Part shown: positions 24,729-31,590 of the stretch, in pieces
Position numbering within the stretch: the first letter of the stretch is position 1
Layout: every line of letters starts with the position of its first letter
DNA from: a virus
Virus record (IMG/VR): IMGVR_UViG_3300031963_000264
Location: 1 to 46,313 of that record
Length of the DNA: 46,313 nucleotides
Strand: one strand, 5' to 3'
Notes under the pieces: model-generated
What the model saw: the letters and a program-made list of their open reading frames with translations, nothing else
Told to the model about the DNA's origin: nothing
Databases searched by the model: none
Position numbers and translations under genes: made by a program

Positions 24729-24752
24729 ACAAACCTAAACGAAAGGAAACAA

Positions 24753-24896
24753 ATGGAAATCGGACAACTATACACAACCACTAAAAGTGGTATTCAGGGA
24801 ATTATCAAGGCTATTGATAATCACCCTTCAGGTGTTGCTCGTATCTTGCTAGATGTAAATGGCAAGGAACGCTGGACTAGCGCATCAGTTAAGTAA
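24753..24896 (+). CDS. Small beta-barrel-like protein
   Basis: 47 residues (MEIGQLYTTTKSGIQGIIKAI, ending RILLDVNGKERWTSASVK). Resembles the 21522-21716 protein in strand layout. AACGAAAGGAAAC upstream. Single-gene unit between two early promoters. Confidence 0.65.
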   Translation: MEIGQLYTTTKSGIQGIIKAIDNHPSGVARILLDVNGKERWTSASVK

Positions 24897-24914
24897 TAAG
24901 ATAAGCAGACTCTA

Positions 24915-24937
24915 TTGTCGGTAGGGTCTGCTACAAT
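24915..24937 (+). promoter_or_regulatory. Early promoter 10 (TTGTCGGT box)
   Basis: TTGTCG 24915-24920, 11 bp, TACAAT 24932-24937; drives the gene at 24964. Confidence 0.75.
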
Positions 24938-24963
24938 ACAACCAACCTAACGAAAGGAATACA

Positions 24964-25386
24964 ATGGCAAGAGGCAAAGCAATACAGGTAAAAATCGCAA
25001 CTGCTAAGGTTATTAAAGCCCTAGAAACAAAGTTAGCAAAGATAGAGGCTGACTACACAAAGCAAGACGAGAACGAAGCCAAATATAAGAAGGCATACGA
25101 AAAGTGGCAGAAGGATATTGGCAAATGGGCAGTTGGACAAATTGCCAAAGCACAAAACCTACGCACCAATTATCGTTCTTGGAACACAACTCTTAATGTT
25201 GATTTTGATTTAATCATAGATGAGAAAGACTTTCCAAAAGAGCCTGAGCGTAATTATGAGGTAATCCATGTTCATAGTTATCGTGAGATGAAAGAGGAGA
25301 TAGAGAACGCTATCCGTATCCTTAAAATGACCGATGAGGAAGTAGTTTCTACTTCTACATACAACGCTATCGCAAGATACTTGTAA
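24964..25386 (+). CDS. Coiled-coil hypothetical protein
   Basis: 140 residues; Lys/Glu-rich helices (about 10-60) and a C-terminal helical region. Common phage protein shape (KALETKLAKIEADYTKQDEN...YKKAYEKWQKDIGKWA). Function unknown. Followed by a terminator. Confidence 0.75.
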   Translation: MARGKAIQVKIATAKVIKALETKLAKIEADYTKQDENEAKYKKAYEKWQKDIGKWAVGQIAKAQNLRTNYRSWNTTLNVDFDLIIDEKDFPKEPERNYEVIHVHSYREMKEEIENAIRILKMTDEEVVSTSTYNAIARYL

Positions 25387-25392
25387 TTAACT

Positions 25393-25417
25393 GGGGGCTA
25401 GACAAAATCTAGCCCCC
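25393..25417 (+). terminator. Terminator hairpin
   Basis: Perfect 10-bp stem GGGGGCTAGA/TCTAGCCCCC, 5-nt loop; no T-run. An extended -10-like TGTTAAAAT follows (25420-25428) and may serve the next gene. Confidence 0.65.
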
Positions 25418-25455
25418 TATGTTAAAATAGTTATCCCTACTAACAAAGGAATAAA

Positions 25456-25668
25456 ATGCGGTATCGTGTAGAAATCTACGACGCAAACAAAGCTCACGAT
25501 TTAACTCTTTATTTTAAAGAAAATGTAAATCGTGAAGCAATTACAAAAGCAGTTAAGCAAAACATAAAACGCTTTCAAGGAACAGTCAAAGCATATGTAG
25601 TTGATACAAAAGATAACAAAAAAATATTTGCTGCTTATTTTCCAGAAGAGATTCATTCTTTAATCTAA
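25456..25668 (+). CDS. Small basic hypothetical protein
   Basis: 70 residues, beta-alpha-beta-like (MRYRVEIYDANKAHDLTLYF...). AAAGGAA before the ATG. Function unknown. Confidence 0.7.
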   Translation: MRYRVEIYDANKAHDLTLYFKENVNREAITKAVKQNIKRFQGTVKAYVVDTKDNKKIFAAYFPEEIHSLI

Positions 25669-25674
25669 TAATCT

Positions 25675-25700
25675 TGGGCCAGGTCCTTGCTCCTGGCCCA
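25675..25700 (+). terminator. Intrinsic terminator
   Basis: TGGGCCAGG/CCTGGCCCA, perfect 9-bp stem, then TTTCCC; seven bases after the stop codon. Confidence 0.75.
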
Positions 25701-25736
25701 TTTCCCTGCCCGCAAAGCTGTGGGGGCATTTTTCTG

Positions 25737-25767
25737 TTTACGTCAAGTCCAAATTTTCCCCTGGAAT
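25737..25767 (+). repeat. Bipartite intergenic element copy 4
   Basis: TTTACG 25737-25742, 16 nt, CCCTGGAAT 25759-25767; preceded by a CTGCCCGCA/TGTGGGGGCA hairpin with a T-run (25706-25733). Confidence 0.7.
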
Positions 25768-25785
25768 GTTTAGTAGTATTGCCAG

Positions 25786-25808
25786 ATGTCAGTCATGTAT
25801 GCTAGAAT
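25786..25808 (+). promoter_or_regulatory. Early promoter 11 (ATGTCAGT box)
   Basis: ATGTCA 25786-25791, 11 bp, TAGAAT 25803-25808; drives the DUF932 gene. Confidence 0.75.
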
Positions 25809-25835
25809 AAGGCAACTCAAAACGAAAGGATAAAA

Positions 25836-26852
25836 ATGGCTCATGAACTAGAATCACAAAATGGTGTAGCAAGTTTTGCATCATTCCGTGAACCTGCGTG
25901 GCATGGTTTAGGTACCGTGTTCACAGAAGAAAAAAATACTAGCGAAATGCTAGTTGCTGCAAATCTTAACGGATGGAATGTTAGATTAGAAGATTTAGAA
26001 ATCCCATCTCAATTAACATCCGATAAAAACTATCAATATGTTGTGCGTACTAATCCTACGGACAAAACACAAACCGATGTTTTAGGAATTGTCGGTGAGC
26101 GCTATGTACCATTGCAAAATGAAGATTTATTTGCATTTGGTGATAACATCCTAGATGGTGGAGGCCGATGGGAGACCGCTGGCTCAATCCGTGGCGGACG
26201 TGTTGTATTTGGATCTCTTGCTTTAGAGCGTGAGACCGTGCTCGATCCTAACGGCGTGGCAGATGTGGTTAAAACATATTTGCTAATTAATACATCGCAT
26301 GATGGATCAATTGCAATTCAAGCATCCATAACACCCGTTCGTGTTGTGTGTGCTAATACTCTCAATCTTGCATTGGGTAGCATCAAGAAAAAAGATGGCG
26401 TAAAGCAATCTTTCAAAATCCGTCATACACAATCGGCGGAAGGTCGCATTCAAGTTGCCCGTGAGACTTTAGGTCTTGCCAATGCATACATGGATAAATT
26501 CGACATCATGGCTAAGTTAATGATTGAGACGGAAATTACCGCTCAACAATTTAACGAAATCATTCTTGCTGCTTATCCAAAACCTGATAAAGATGTTAAG
26601 GGTGCAATCAAGAAATGGGAAAATAAAGTTAATTTAATTAACGATATTTATACTGGCGAATATAATCACACAATCGCTGGTAATGCGTGGGGTGCTTTAA
26701 ATGCTTTAACTGAGCGTTTAGATTGGCATCGCAATGCCCGTGGTACTAACACTGAAAATATGTTAGCATCTGCAAGCGGTTTTGATCCTGCAATTAACGC
26801 AGAAAAAAATCGTTTGTTAAAAGTTGTACAAAATAAATTACAACTAGTATAA
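25836..26852 (+). CDS. DUF932 / phage-plasmid primase-associated-like protein
   Basis: 338 residues of the DUF932 family (phage/plasmid-like TIGR03299 type): EPAWHGLGTVF at about 20-30, VVRTNPTDKTQTDVLGIVGERYVPLQN, the GGRWETAGSIRGGRVVFGSL block, and VRVVCANTLNLAL. Found on many phages and plasmids; its activity is unknown. AACGAAAGGAT upstream. Family assignment is firm, function is not. Confidence 0.88.
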   Translation: MAHELESQNGVASFASFREPAWHGLGTVFTEEKNTSEMLVAANLNGWNVRLEDLEIPSQLTSDKNYQYVVRTNPTDKTQTDVLGIVGERYVPLQNEDLFAFGDNILDGGGRWETAGSIRGGRVVFGSLALERETVLDPNGVADVVKTYLLINTSHDGSIAIQASITPVRVVCANTLNLALGSIKKKDGVKQSFKIRHTQSAEGRIQVARETLGLANAYMDKFDIMAKLMIETEITAQQFNEIILAAYPKPDKDVKGAIKKWENKVNLINDIYTGEYNHTIAGNAWGALNALTERLDWHRNARGTNTENMLASASGFDPAINAEKNRLLKVVQNKLQLV

Positions 26853-26860
26853 ATAATATG

Positions 26861-26876
26861 GGGCCCGCAAGGGCCC
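26861..26876 (+). terminator. GC hairpin after the DUF932 gene
   Basis: GGGCCC-GCAA-GGGCCC tetraloop hairpin, eight bases after the stop and nine before tRNA-Asp; may be a terminator or a processing signal. Confidence 0.55.
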
Positions 26877-26884
26877 TATATTCT

Positions 26885-26958
26885 GGTCCCATAGATCAAT
26901 TGGTTAGATCGTTACCCTGTCACGGTAGAGGCTACGGGTTCAAGTCCCGTTGGGATCG
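26885..26958 (+). tRNA. tRNA-Asp (anticodon GTC)
   Basis: 74-nt cloverleaf: acceptor GGTCCCA/TGGGATC (one G-U), anticodon stem TACC/GGTA with loop containing GTC, T arm ACGGG-TTCAAGT-CCCGT, discriminator G then CA. Confidence 0.92.
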
Positions 26959-26993
26959 CAAGCTGCCCCCAGAGCTAAAGGCAACATAGCTCT

Positions 26994-27024
26994 TTTACGG
27001 CATACATATAAAAAGCCCCAAAAT
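26994..27024 (+). repeat. Bipartite intergenic element copy 5
   Basis: TTTACG 26994-26999, 16 nt, CCCCAAAAT 27016-27024; preceded by AGAGCT/AGCTCT hairpin with TTTT. Confidence 0.55.
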
Positions 27025-27032
27025 CCTTGATA

Positions 27033-27055
27033 ATGTCAGTTGACTCTGCTACAAT
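27033..27055 (+). promoter_or_regulatory. Early promoter 12 (ATGTCAGT box)
   Basis: ATGTCA 27033-27038, 11 bp, TACAAT 27050-27055. Confidence 0.75.
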
Positions 27056-27080
27056 TGCGACATTCAACGAAAGGAATGAA

Positions 27081-27839
27081 ATGCCTAACTGGGTGTATAA
27101 CACATTAACTATACAAGGTCCTAAAGACCAAGTAGATTCAATTAAAGATAAACTTAATCAGCCATTTGAAGTAATGCATGATAGTTGGAACATGAAGACT
27201 ATGCAGATGGAAGTAACTAAGTCTACTTATTCTAATCCTGTCTTTGCTTTTTGGAATATACATTCTCCATTAGAGGATGGTATTACAATGGAAGAATATG
27301 TTCAACAACCTGCACGACTAGGACTAGATACAAATTCCCCTGATTGGTTTGCTAAAGAAGTAGAGCATGCTAAGACTCAGAAAGACTGGTATAACTGGAA
27401 TACTTCTAATTGGGGAACTAAATGGGATGTTGCTGTATCAGATGGTGACGAGTATCCTGATACTGAACTACTGGAGCATATGTCTGATGGTGAGGACCAA
27501 TGGCTAGTATATAAATATAATACTGCATGGTCGCCTGCCGTCTCTGTATTAGTTAAACTATCTAACTTAATTCCGAACTGTGTCCTTACTTTAGAATTTG
27601 AAGAGGAGCAAGGCTGGGGAGGAGAATATGAGATTGTAAATGGTGAGGTTACAACTAAACTAGAATACGAGAATCGCTGCTATGCTTGCCAATCCTTTAA
27701 TACATTAGATTATTGTGAGGACGGCTGCGGTGAATTCTGCTCAGAATGCAATCAAGGTTCTTGGCAAGATGAGGAAGCAATGAAAGAATGTCAGACCCAT
27801 GGTGTACAATTAGCCACTACCACAACGAAAGGAAACTAA
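27081..27839 (+). CDS. Api92/YubB-like protein with C-terminal zinc-finger region
   Basis: 252 residues from the ATG at 27081, six bases after ACGAAAGGA; an in-frame extension to 27027 runs through the early promoter and is rejected. MPNWVYNTLTIQGP is the hallmark start of the ferredoxin-like Api92/YubB family of phages and plasmids. The C terminus adds a cysteine cluster (RCYACQSFNTLDYCEDGCG...CSECNQG), probably zinc binding. Role unknown. Confidence 0.85.
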   Translation: MPNWVYNTLTIQGPKDQVDSIKDKLNQPFEVMHDSWNMKTMQMEVTKSTYSNPVFAFWNIHSPLEDGITMEEYVQQPARLGLDTNSPDWFAKEVEHAKTQKDWYNWNTSNWGTKWDVAVSDGDEYPDTELLEHMSDGEDQWLVYKYNTAWSPAVSVLVKLSNLIPNCVLTLEFEEEQGWGGEYEIVNGEVTTKLEYENRCYACQSFNTLDYCEDGCGEFCSECNQGSWQDEEAMKECQTHGVQLATTTTKGN

Positions 27840-27840
27840 C

Positions 27841-28290
27841 ATGGAATCAACTGTAATACCTGACACATATAATCCTAATGCCCTTGTACAGTACAAGGTG
27901 ATTGACGGAGAAACTGTTACATTTCCAATTACAAAAGTAACAGATTTAGAATGGGTGCTCGAAAACGCTAGACAACGCACTGCCGAGTACTTTAGCCTGC
28001 GAAATAAGATTGACGGGCTAAATGATCAAATCATAGAATGGTCTAATCCAAACTATGACAAAGATGATGTAATTCGTGAACTCTGCGAATACTTTGATCT
28101 TAACCCATCTAAGCAAGTAACTGTAACTGGAACTATATCATTTGAAGTAACGGTTGATGTTCCATTTAATGAAGTTGAAAACTTTGACGCACATTATTAT
28201 CTAGGTGATGAATTATCATTAGATTCAAATAGTCATAATGTTGATGTTAACACATGGAGCATCGAAGACACAGATGTGGATTGGAACTAA
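27841..28290 (+). CDS. Hypothetical protein
   Basis: 149 residues, acidic; a helical middle (LRNKIDGLNDQIIEW) and a C-terminal beta part (KQVTVTGTISFEVTVDVPF) that looks like the domain in many actinophage early proteins. CAACGAAAGGAAA lies in the end of the previous gene. Confidence 0.75.
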   Translation: MESTVIPDTYNPNALVQYKVIDGETVTFPITKVTDLEWVLENARQRTAEYFSLRNKIDGLNDQIIEWSNPNYDKDDVIRELCEYFDLNPSKQVTVTGTISFEVTVDVPFNEVENFDAHYYLGDELSLDSNSHNVDVNTWSIEDTDVDWN

Positions 28291-28529
28291 TGTATTATAA
28301 ATTAAAAGCAGATTCAATTAAGGCGTTCCATTTTTCTATATGGGACGCTGAGGTTGGAGGCCTGGATCCTGATTCATATAATCTTGATGCATTGACTTTC
28401 GAGATTGGAACTGGTAATATTGAGAAGGTAACTAGATTAATATCTAAGCACCAACTTAAGGTTTTAATCGAGAGCAAGTATGCTGATAACGAATTAGCGT
28501 ACAGATATGATAGGATGATAAATGTCTGA
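28290..28529 (+). CDS. Hypothetical protein
   Basis: 79 residues from the TAATG-coupled ATG at 28290 (MYYKLKADSIKAFHFS). Mixed alpha/beta, function unknown. Confidence 0.7.
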   Translation: MYYKLKADSIKAFHFSIWDAEVGGLDPDSYNLDALTFEIGTGNIEKVTRLISKHQLKVLIESKYADNELAYRYDRMINV

Positions 28530-28668
28530 TTATAAAGATGGGTTTCAAGACGGATATAAGTTTGCCCGTGAAGAAATGATTGATAAGTTACGGGAAATTG
28601 ATATTGCAGATATTGACTCATGGTTATTAGATAGATTATCAGACATGATAGAAAGCAATAAACTATGA
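28522..28668 (+). CDS. Small acidic hypothetical protein
   Basis: 48 residues (MSDYKDGFQDGYKFAREEM...), a short amphipathic protein of a kind common in phages (DGYxxGFxxGY-type start). Overlaps both neighbours. Confidence 0.65.
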   Translation: MSDYKDGFQDGYKFAREEMIDKLREIDIADIDSWLLDRLSDMIESNKL

Positions 28669-28853
28669 GCGAATGGATTAAATGCGACAGCTGCCCAGCT
28701 CAAGCCAAATACCTGGCTCGTAGTACAGGCGGTGAATTAGCTTTCTGTTCACATCATAAAAATAAAAATTCAGAGACCCTAGACAAATGGGCCTTTGAAA
28801 TGATAGAATTAAATAAAACGGAAGAAATACCTCAACTAGAAAAGGCGGTTTAA
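28665..28853 (+). CDS. DUF7455-like small zinc protein
   Basis: 62 residues with CDSCPAQAKYLARSTGGELAFCSHH split as CDSCPAQA and GGELAFCSHH, the pattern of the actinophage/actinobacterial DUF7455 family (C-x2-C...C-x2-H zinc ribbon). ATGA overlap with the preceding gene. Confidence 0.8.
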   Translation: MSEWIKCDSCPAQAKYLARSTGGELAFCSHHKNKNSETLDKWAFEMIELNKTEEIPQLEKAV

Positions 28854-28854
28854 A

Positions 28855-29259
28855 ATGGGAGACAGAGCAAATTACGTATTCGTAGACGGAGCGGGTGACA
28901 CCATATGTCTATATGGGCACTGGGCTGGCTACAACATGCTAGGCAAATTGGCGGATGCTGTGATCGCAGCACGTCCTCGTTGGACAGATGAATCATATGC
29001 AACACGTATTGCTATTAGCCAATTAATCGGAGACCAATGGAACATGGAAACAGGCTGGGGTCTTCAAGTAAATTCAATTGGAGATAATGAGCACAAGATT
29101 GCTGTTATCAACTGGAAAGATCAGACCTTCTCATTACACGAGCAAGACGATCACCGTAACTTAGAGAATAAAGTTTTAGGTATGAAGAATGAAGCAATCT
29201 TTACCATGGACCTAACAGCGTTCTGTGAGAAGTATGCGCTAGAAAGACTGCTAGTCTAG
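28855..29259 (+). CDS. Conserved phage protein (MGDRAN family)
   Basis: 134 residues beginning MGDRANYVFVDGAGDTICLYGHWAGY, a start shared by many actinophage proteins (YLYTHWGG-like motif). Function unknown. Last gene before a candidate small RNA. Confidence 0.75.
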   Translation: MGDRANYVFVDGAGDTICLYGHWAGYNMLGKLADAVIAARPRWTDESYATRIAISQLIGDQWNMETGWGLQVNSIGDNEHKIAVINWKDQTFSLHEQDDHRNLENKVLGMKNEAIFTMDLTAFCEKYALERLLV

Positions 29260-29261
29260 TG

Positions 29262-29270
29262 TGATATAAT
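29262..29270 (+). promoter_or_regulatory. Extended -10 promoter of the candidate small RNA
   Basis: TGATATAAT (29262-29270), no -35 and no TGTCRGT box; predicted start near 29277. Confidence 0.5.
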
Positions 29271-29276
29271 TTGATT

Positions 29277-29401
29277 AGGCCCTGTGCCTATTCATAGAAT
29301 GGTGCATCTATTGGATGCTAAGTAAGGCAGGTTTTTCCTTTCGTTGAGGTCCTAGCAGCCATTCATCTTAATCCCCCCTTGTCCCAGGGGGGATTTCTTT
29401 T
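29277..29401 (+). ncRNA. Candidate anti-Shine-Dalgarno small RNA
   Basis: Non-coding 125-nt interval with an extended -10 upstream and an intrinsic terminator at the end. Predicted folds: outer stem GAATGG (29297-29302)/CCATTC (29359-29364) and hairpin GCATC-TATTG-GATGC (29304-29318). Between them is TTTCCTTTCGTTG (29334-29346), the exact complement of CAACGAAAGGAAA, the ribosome-binding leader of the genes at 24160 and 27841 and, with 10-12 matches, of most other early genes. It could bind these leaders in trans. RNA existence and function are inferred. Confidence 0.5.
29370..29401 (+). terminator. Strong intrinsic terminator
   Basis: AATCCCCCC/GGGGGGATT, perfect 9-bp stem with 8-nt loop, then TTCTTTT. 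Confidence 0.9.
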
Positions 29402-29432
29402 GCCCTCAAAGAGGAGAGGGTAGCATATTGTC

Positions 29433-29463
29433 TTTACGGAAGTCAAATATATTTCCCTGAAAT
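29433..29463 (+). repeat. Bipartite intergenic element copy 6
   Basis: TTTACG 29433-29438, 16 nt, CCCTGAAAT 29455-29463. Confidence 0.7.
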
Positions 29464-29511
29464 CTCAAGCTTTGGACATGTGGTGTAAAACACACCTATA
29501 TTCTATATACA

Positions 29512-29534
29512 ATGTCAGTGGTCTGTTATATAAT
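29512..29534 (+). promoter_or_regulatory. Early promoter 13 (ATGTCAGT box)
   Basis: ATGTCA 29512-29517, 11 bp, TATAAT 29529-29534; last of the series. Confidence 0.75.
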
Positions 29535-29558
29535 TAAGGTCCTAGCGAAAGGATATAT

Positions 29559-29798
29559 ATGGGTTATTCAAATGATAAACCAAGTATGTTTGATGATATG
29601 CCTGAACATATTGCAAATGCTATTGTTCAAGAGATATCTGAGGACTTATTTGATAGTTGGATATCAGGTCATTTAGACGAAGGTATGTTTATTGCTGACT
29701 ATGAAATGGCTAGCATGTGCTCTGATGAATCCGTCAAAAAACAATTTAATGAATATTGGCAAGTCGAACCAGGAGAGGAATACTACATAGAATGTTAG
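29559..29798 (+). CDS. Acidic hypothetical protein
   Basis: 79 residues, Asp/Glu-rich, helical (ANAIVQEISEDLFDSWISGHLDEG). GCGAAAGGAT before the ATG. Function unknown. Confidence 0.7.
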   Translation: MGYSNDKPSMFDDMPEHIANAIVQEISEDLFDSWISGHLDEGMFIADYEMASMCSDESVKKQFNEYWQVEPGEEYYIEC

Positions 29799-29953
29799 GA
29801 TATACATATAAGGATATACAGGAGTTTGGTACATCATTAACTGTTGCTATTGATTCCGCCACCGACCCTAGCGTTAAGCAAGGTCTATTAACCATATGGG
29901 ATTTCTTTGAAGGTCTATTAGCGGAAGGATATGTACAAGGTGAATCATACTAA
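29792..29953 (+). CDS. Small hypothetical protein
   Basis: 53 residues from the ATG at 29792 (MLGYTYKDIQEFG); AGGAGAGGAA lies in the previous gene. Helical. Confidence 0.6.
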   Translation: MLGYTYKDIQEFGTSLTVAIDSATDPSVKQGLLTIWDFFEGLLAEGYVQGESY

Positions 29954-29954
29954 G

Positions 29955-30098
29955 ATGATTGAATATATGAATATACATCTAATTAGTCTTAATCAAGATA
30001 GAGACCCATTAGATAAAAGCCCTGAAGATCTTATATTTTTAGAAGGACAAATACATGCAGTTAGACATCTACTGGAGGTAGCAAATGATAATGTCTGA
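29955..30098 (+). CDS. Small acidic hypothetical protein
   Basis: 47 residues (MIEYMNIHLISLNQDRDPLDKS). Overlaps the next gene by 14 bases. No clear ribosome-binding site, probably coupled. Confidence 0.55.
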   Translation: MIEYMNIHLISLNQDRDPLDKSPEDLIFLEGQIHAVRHLLEVANDNV

Positions 30099-30339
30099 TG
30101 AATTAAGCCCACATCTTCAAAAGCTGATAGATATGGGAGAAACGGGAACTGATGTCATGCATGGAGAATTAAAAAACTTAATGTATGAATGTGAAACTAG
30201 ACTATTAGACATTTCTGAGCTACAAGATAATCCTGAATATCAATATTTATCAGGTAGGCTGGATGCCTTGACAGATATCTATGTTATGACGTATAATTTA
30301 TCATTCGCTATCAACGAAAGGGCTAAACAACGTGGATAA
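30085..30339 (+). CDS. Hypothetical helical protein
   Basis: 84 residues; GGAGG sits six bases before the ATG at 30085. Helical, acidic. Function unknown. Confidence 0.7.
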   Translation: MIMSDELSPHLQKLIDMGETGTDVMHGELKNLMYECETRLLDISELQDNPEYQYLSGRLDALTDIYVMTYNLSFAINERAKQRG

Positions 30340-30778
30340 TGCAGACTATGATCGTGGTGTCAAGATCAAAATGCAATTGGACCAAATAGTAAATACTTTA
30401 AATAATATGGATGTAGGAATTCCATTAGTATGGCTATGGTCTTGGGATATTATTCGAGATAAGTATCAATCATATGAGACTGTATCTGATTGGAATGAAT
30501 ATGTTGTTAAAGAAGGAGTAACTCTAGATAATATCTGGGAGGAACTCTGGGGTAACCCGCCTGATCAATTTACATTAGAGTATGGCGCTGAGTACATGGA
30601 CGAGGCTGTCACGGATTGGATGATCAATAATAATTTCTTGGTCGCCCTAGATGATGACAACTGGCTTGATGACGAAGACGAAGATTCTGACGAGGAGTCA
30701 GATAACACAACTGAATATGGAACGCAAGAATCAGGTTTCAAGGCGGAGCCTGTCGTATTAGAAGGGTCAACACAATGA
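30332..30778 (+). CDS. Acidic hypothetical protein
   Basis: 148 residues with a GTG start after AACGAAAGGG. The middle contains Trp-rich LVWLWSWDII and ENIWEELWG-like segments; the C terminus is a run of Asp/Glu (DDEDEDSDEESD), as in some DNA mimics, though no family is recognised. Confidence 0.7.
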   Translation: MDNADYDRGVKIKMQLDQIVNTLNNMDVGIPLVWLWSWDIIRDKYQSYETVSDWNEYVVKEGVTLDNIWEELWGNPPDQFTLEYGAEYMDEAVTDWMINNNFLVALDDDNWLDDEDEDSDEESDNTTEYGTQESGFKAEPVVLEGSTQ

Positions 30779-30921
30779 CAACAAAACGTGAATATCTAGT
30801 AAGCAAGGGCATTACCGTGGGCAAGCGTGGTCGCTTCTCAGGTGCTGCTAAGCAGGCTCTATCAGAGGCTGTTAAGAATGGCGTACAGTTTACAAAAGAG
30901 CTTCCTACCAAGTCTAAGTAA
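30775..30921 (+). CDS. Small basic protein with RGRFS motif, possibly DNA binding
   Basis: 48 residues (MTTKREYLVSKGITVGKRGRF...). The short helix-GKRGRFS-helix layout recalls the C-terminal DNA-binding part of Lsr2-like proteins, where RGR inserts into the AT-rich minor groove. Assignment is tentative. ATGA overlap upstream. Confidence 0.65.
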   Translation: MTTKREYLVSKGITVGKRGRFSGAAKQALSEAVKNGVQFTKELPTKSK

Positions 30922-30932
30922 ACTATCTAACA

Positions 30933-30980
30933 TTGGGGAGGGTCAGTGGCCCCCAAACATTGACCTTCCCCAACCTTTTT
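30933..30980 (+). terminator. Intrinsic terminator
   Basis: TTGGGGAGGGTCA / TGACCTTCCCCAA (13-bp stem with a G-U) followed by CCTTTTT. Its 3' arm carries a promoter -35 box. Confidence 0.85.
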
Positions 30981-30988
30981 GGTATAAT
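30960..30988 (+). promoter_or_regulatory. Promoter embedded in the terminator
   Basis: TTGACC (30960-30965), 17 bp, TATAAT (30983-30988); drives the gene at 31006. Confidence 0.65.
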
Positions 30989-31005
30989 CTTTTAGAAAGG
31001 CGGAT

Positions 31006-31281
31006 ATGGCAAAGAAAACAGATGAAGATAAAATCGCAGAACAATTAGCAACAGTATTGGATAACCATTGGTTTAATCCTTCTATATGTGCTAGTGTAAT
31101 TGTAAATAGATTTCCTTTATATACCCAAGATAGACTAATGGAGTTAATGACCGAAATCATTAAAGAACAGGCTTCTAGGTTTGAGGCGTATTGGGAAGAA
31201 GGTTTTACCTCTGAGGCTATTATGCTTGCCTCACATCTTGCTGAAGTAATAGAGGCTCATGAGGTGGGTATCCAGGCATGA
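31006..31281 (+). CDS. Hypothetical helical protein
   Basis: 91 residues (MAKKTDEDKIAEQLATVLDNHWFNPSICAS split pattern), mostly helical. GAAAGGCGG before the ATG. Function unknown. Confidence 0.7.
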   Translation: MAKKTDEDKIAEQLATVLDNHWFNPSICASVIVNRFPLYTQDRLMELMTEIIKEQASRFEAYWEEGFTSEAIMLASHLAEVIEAHEVGIQA

Positions 31282-31457
31282 GCAAAGCTGCTGGATCTAG
31301 CCAACGCAAACCCCGTAAATGGAAGGGCAATGGGCGGGATAAGAATCACGCCCTTGCTTCTTTTAGAAAATGGAAGAAGGCGGAAAAGGCACGGAAGACT
31401 GCAGAGATAGATAGATATAATGAACTATGTGGTCCAGTAACTATAACCTATAAGTAA
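31278..31457 (+). CDS. Small basic protein
   Basis: 59 residues, Lys/Arg-rich N-terminal two thirds (SQRKPRKWKGNGRDKNHA). ATGA overlap with the preceding gene. Last gene of the plus-strand module. Confidence 0.65.
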   Translation: MSKAAGSSQRKPRKWKGNGRDKNHALASFRKWKKAEKARKTAEIDRYNELCGPVTITYK

Positions 31458-31559
31458 CAGTATAATCATATTAGGACATAATGTCCGATTTGTACTATAT
31501 GTACATCTTGGATATATATGTCCTATTTTTATATATAAATATAGGGGCAAAATGTTCGC

Positions 31560-31590
31560 TTTACGAAGAGCTATAAAAAATCCCTGAAAA
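31560..31590 (+). repeat. Bipartite intergenic element copy 7
   Basis: TTTACG 31560-31565, 16 nt, CCCTGAAAA 31582-31590; preceded by GGGGCA. Confidence 0.65.

Noticed and set aside
27027-27080. N-terminal extension of the Api92-like protein
   Set aside because: The extension reads through the TGTCAGT/TACAAT promoter; the family begins MPNWV, which has its own ribosome-binding site.
20129-31493. Integrated mobile element bounded by the ATGTCCGATTTGT repeats
   Set aside because: No transposase, integrase or terminal inverted repeats found; kept only as a repeat observation.
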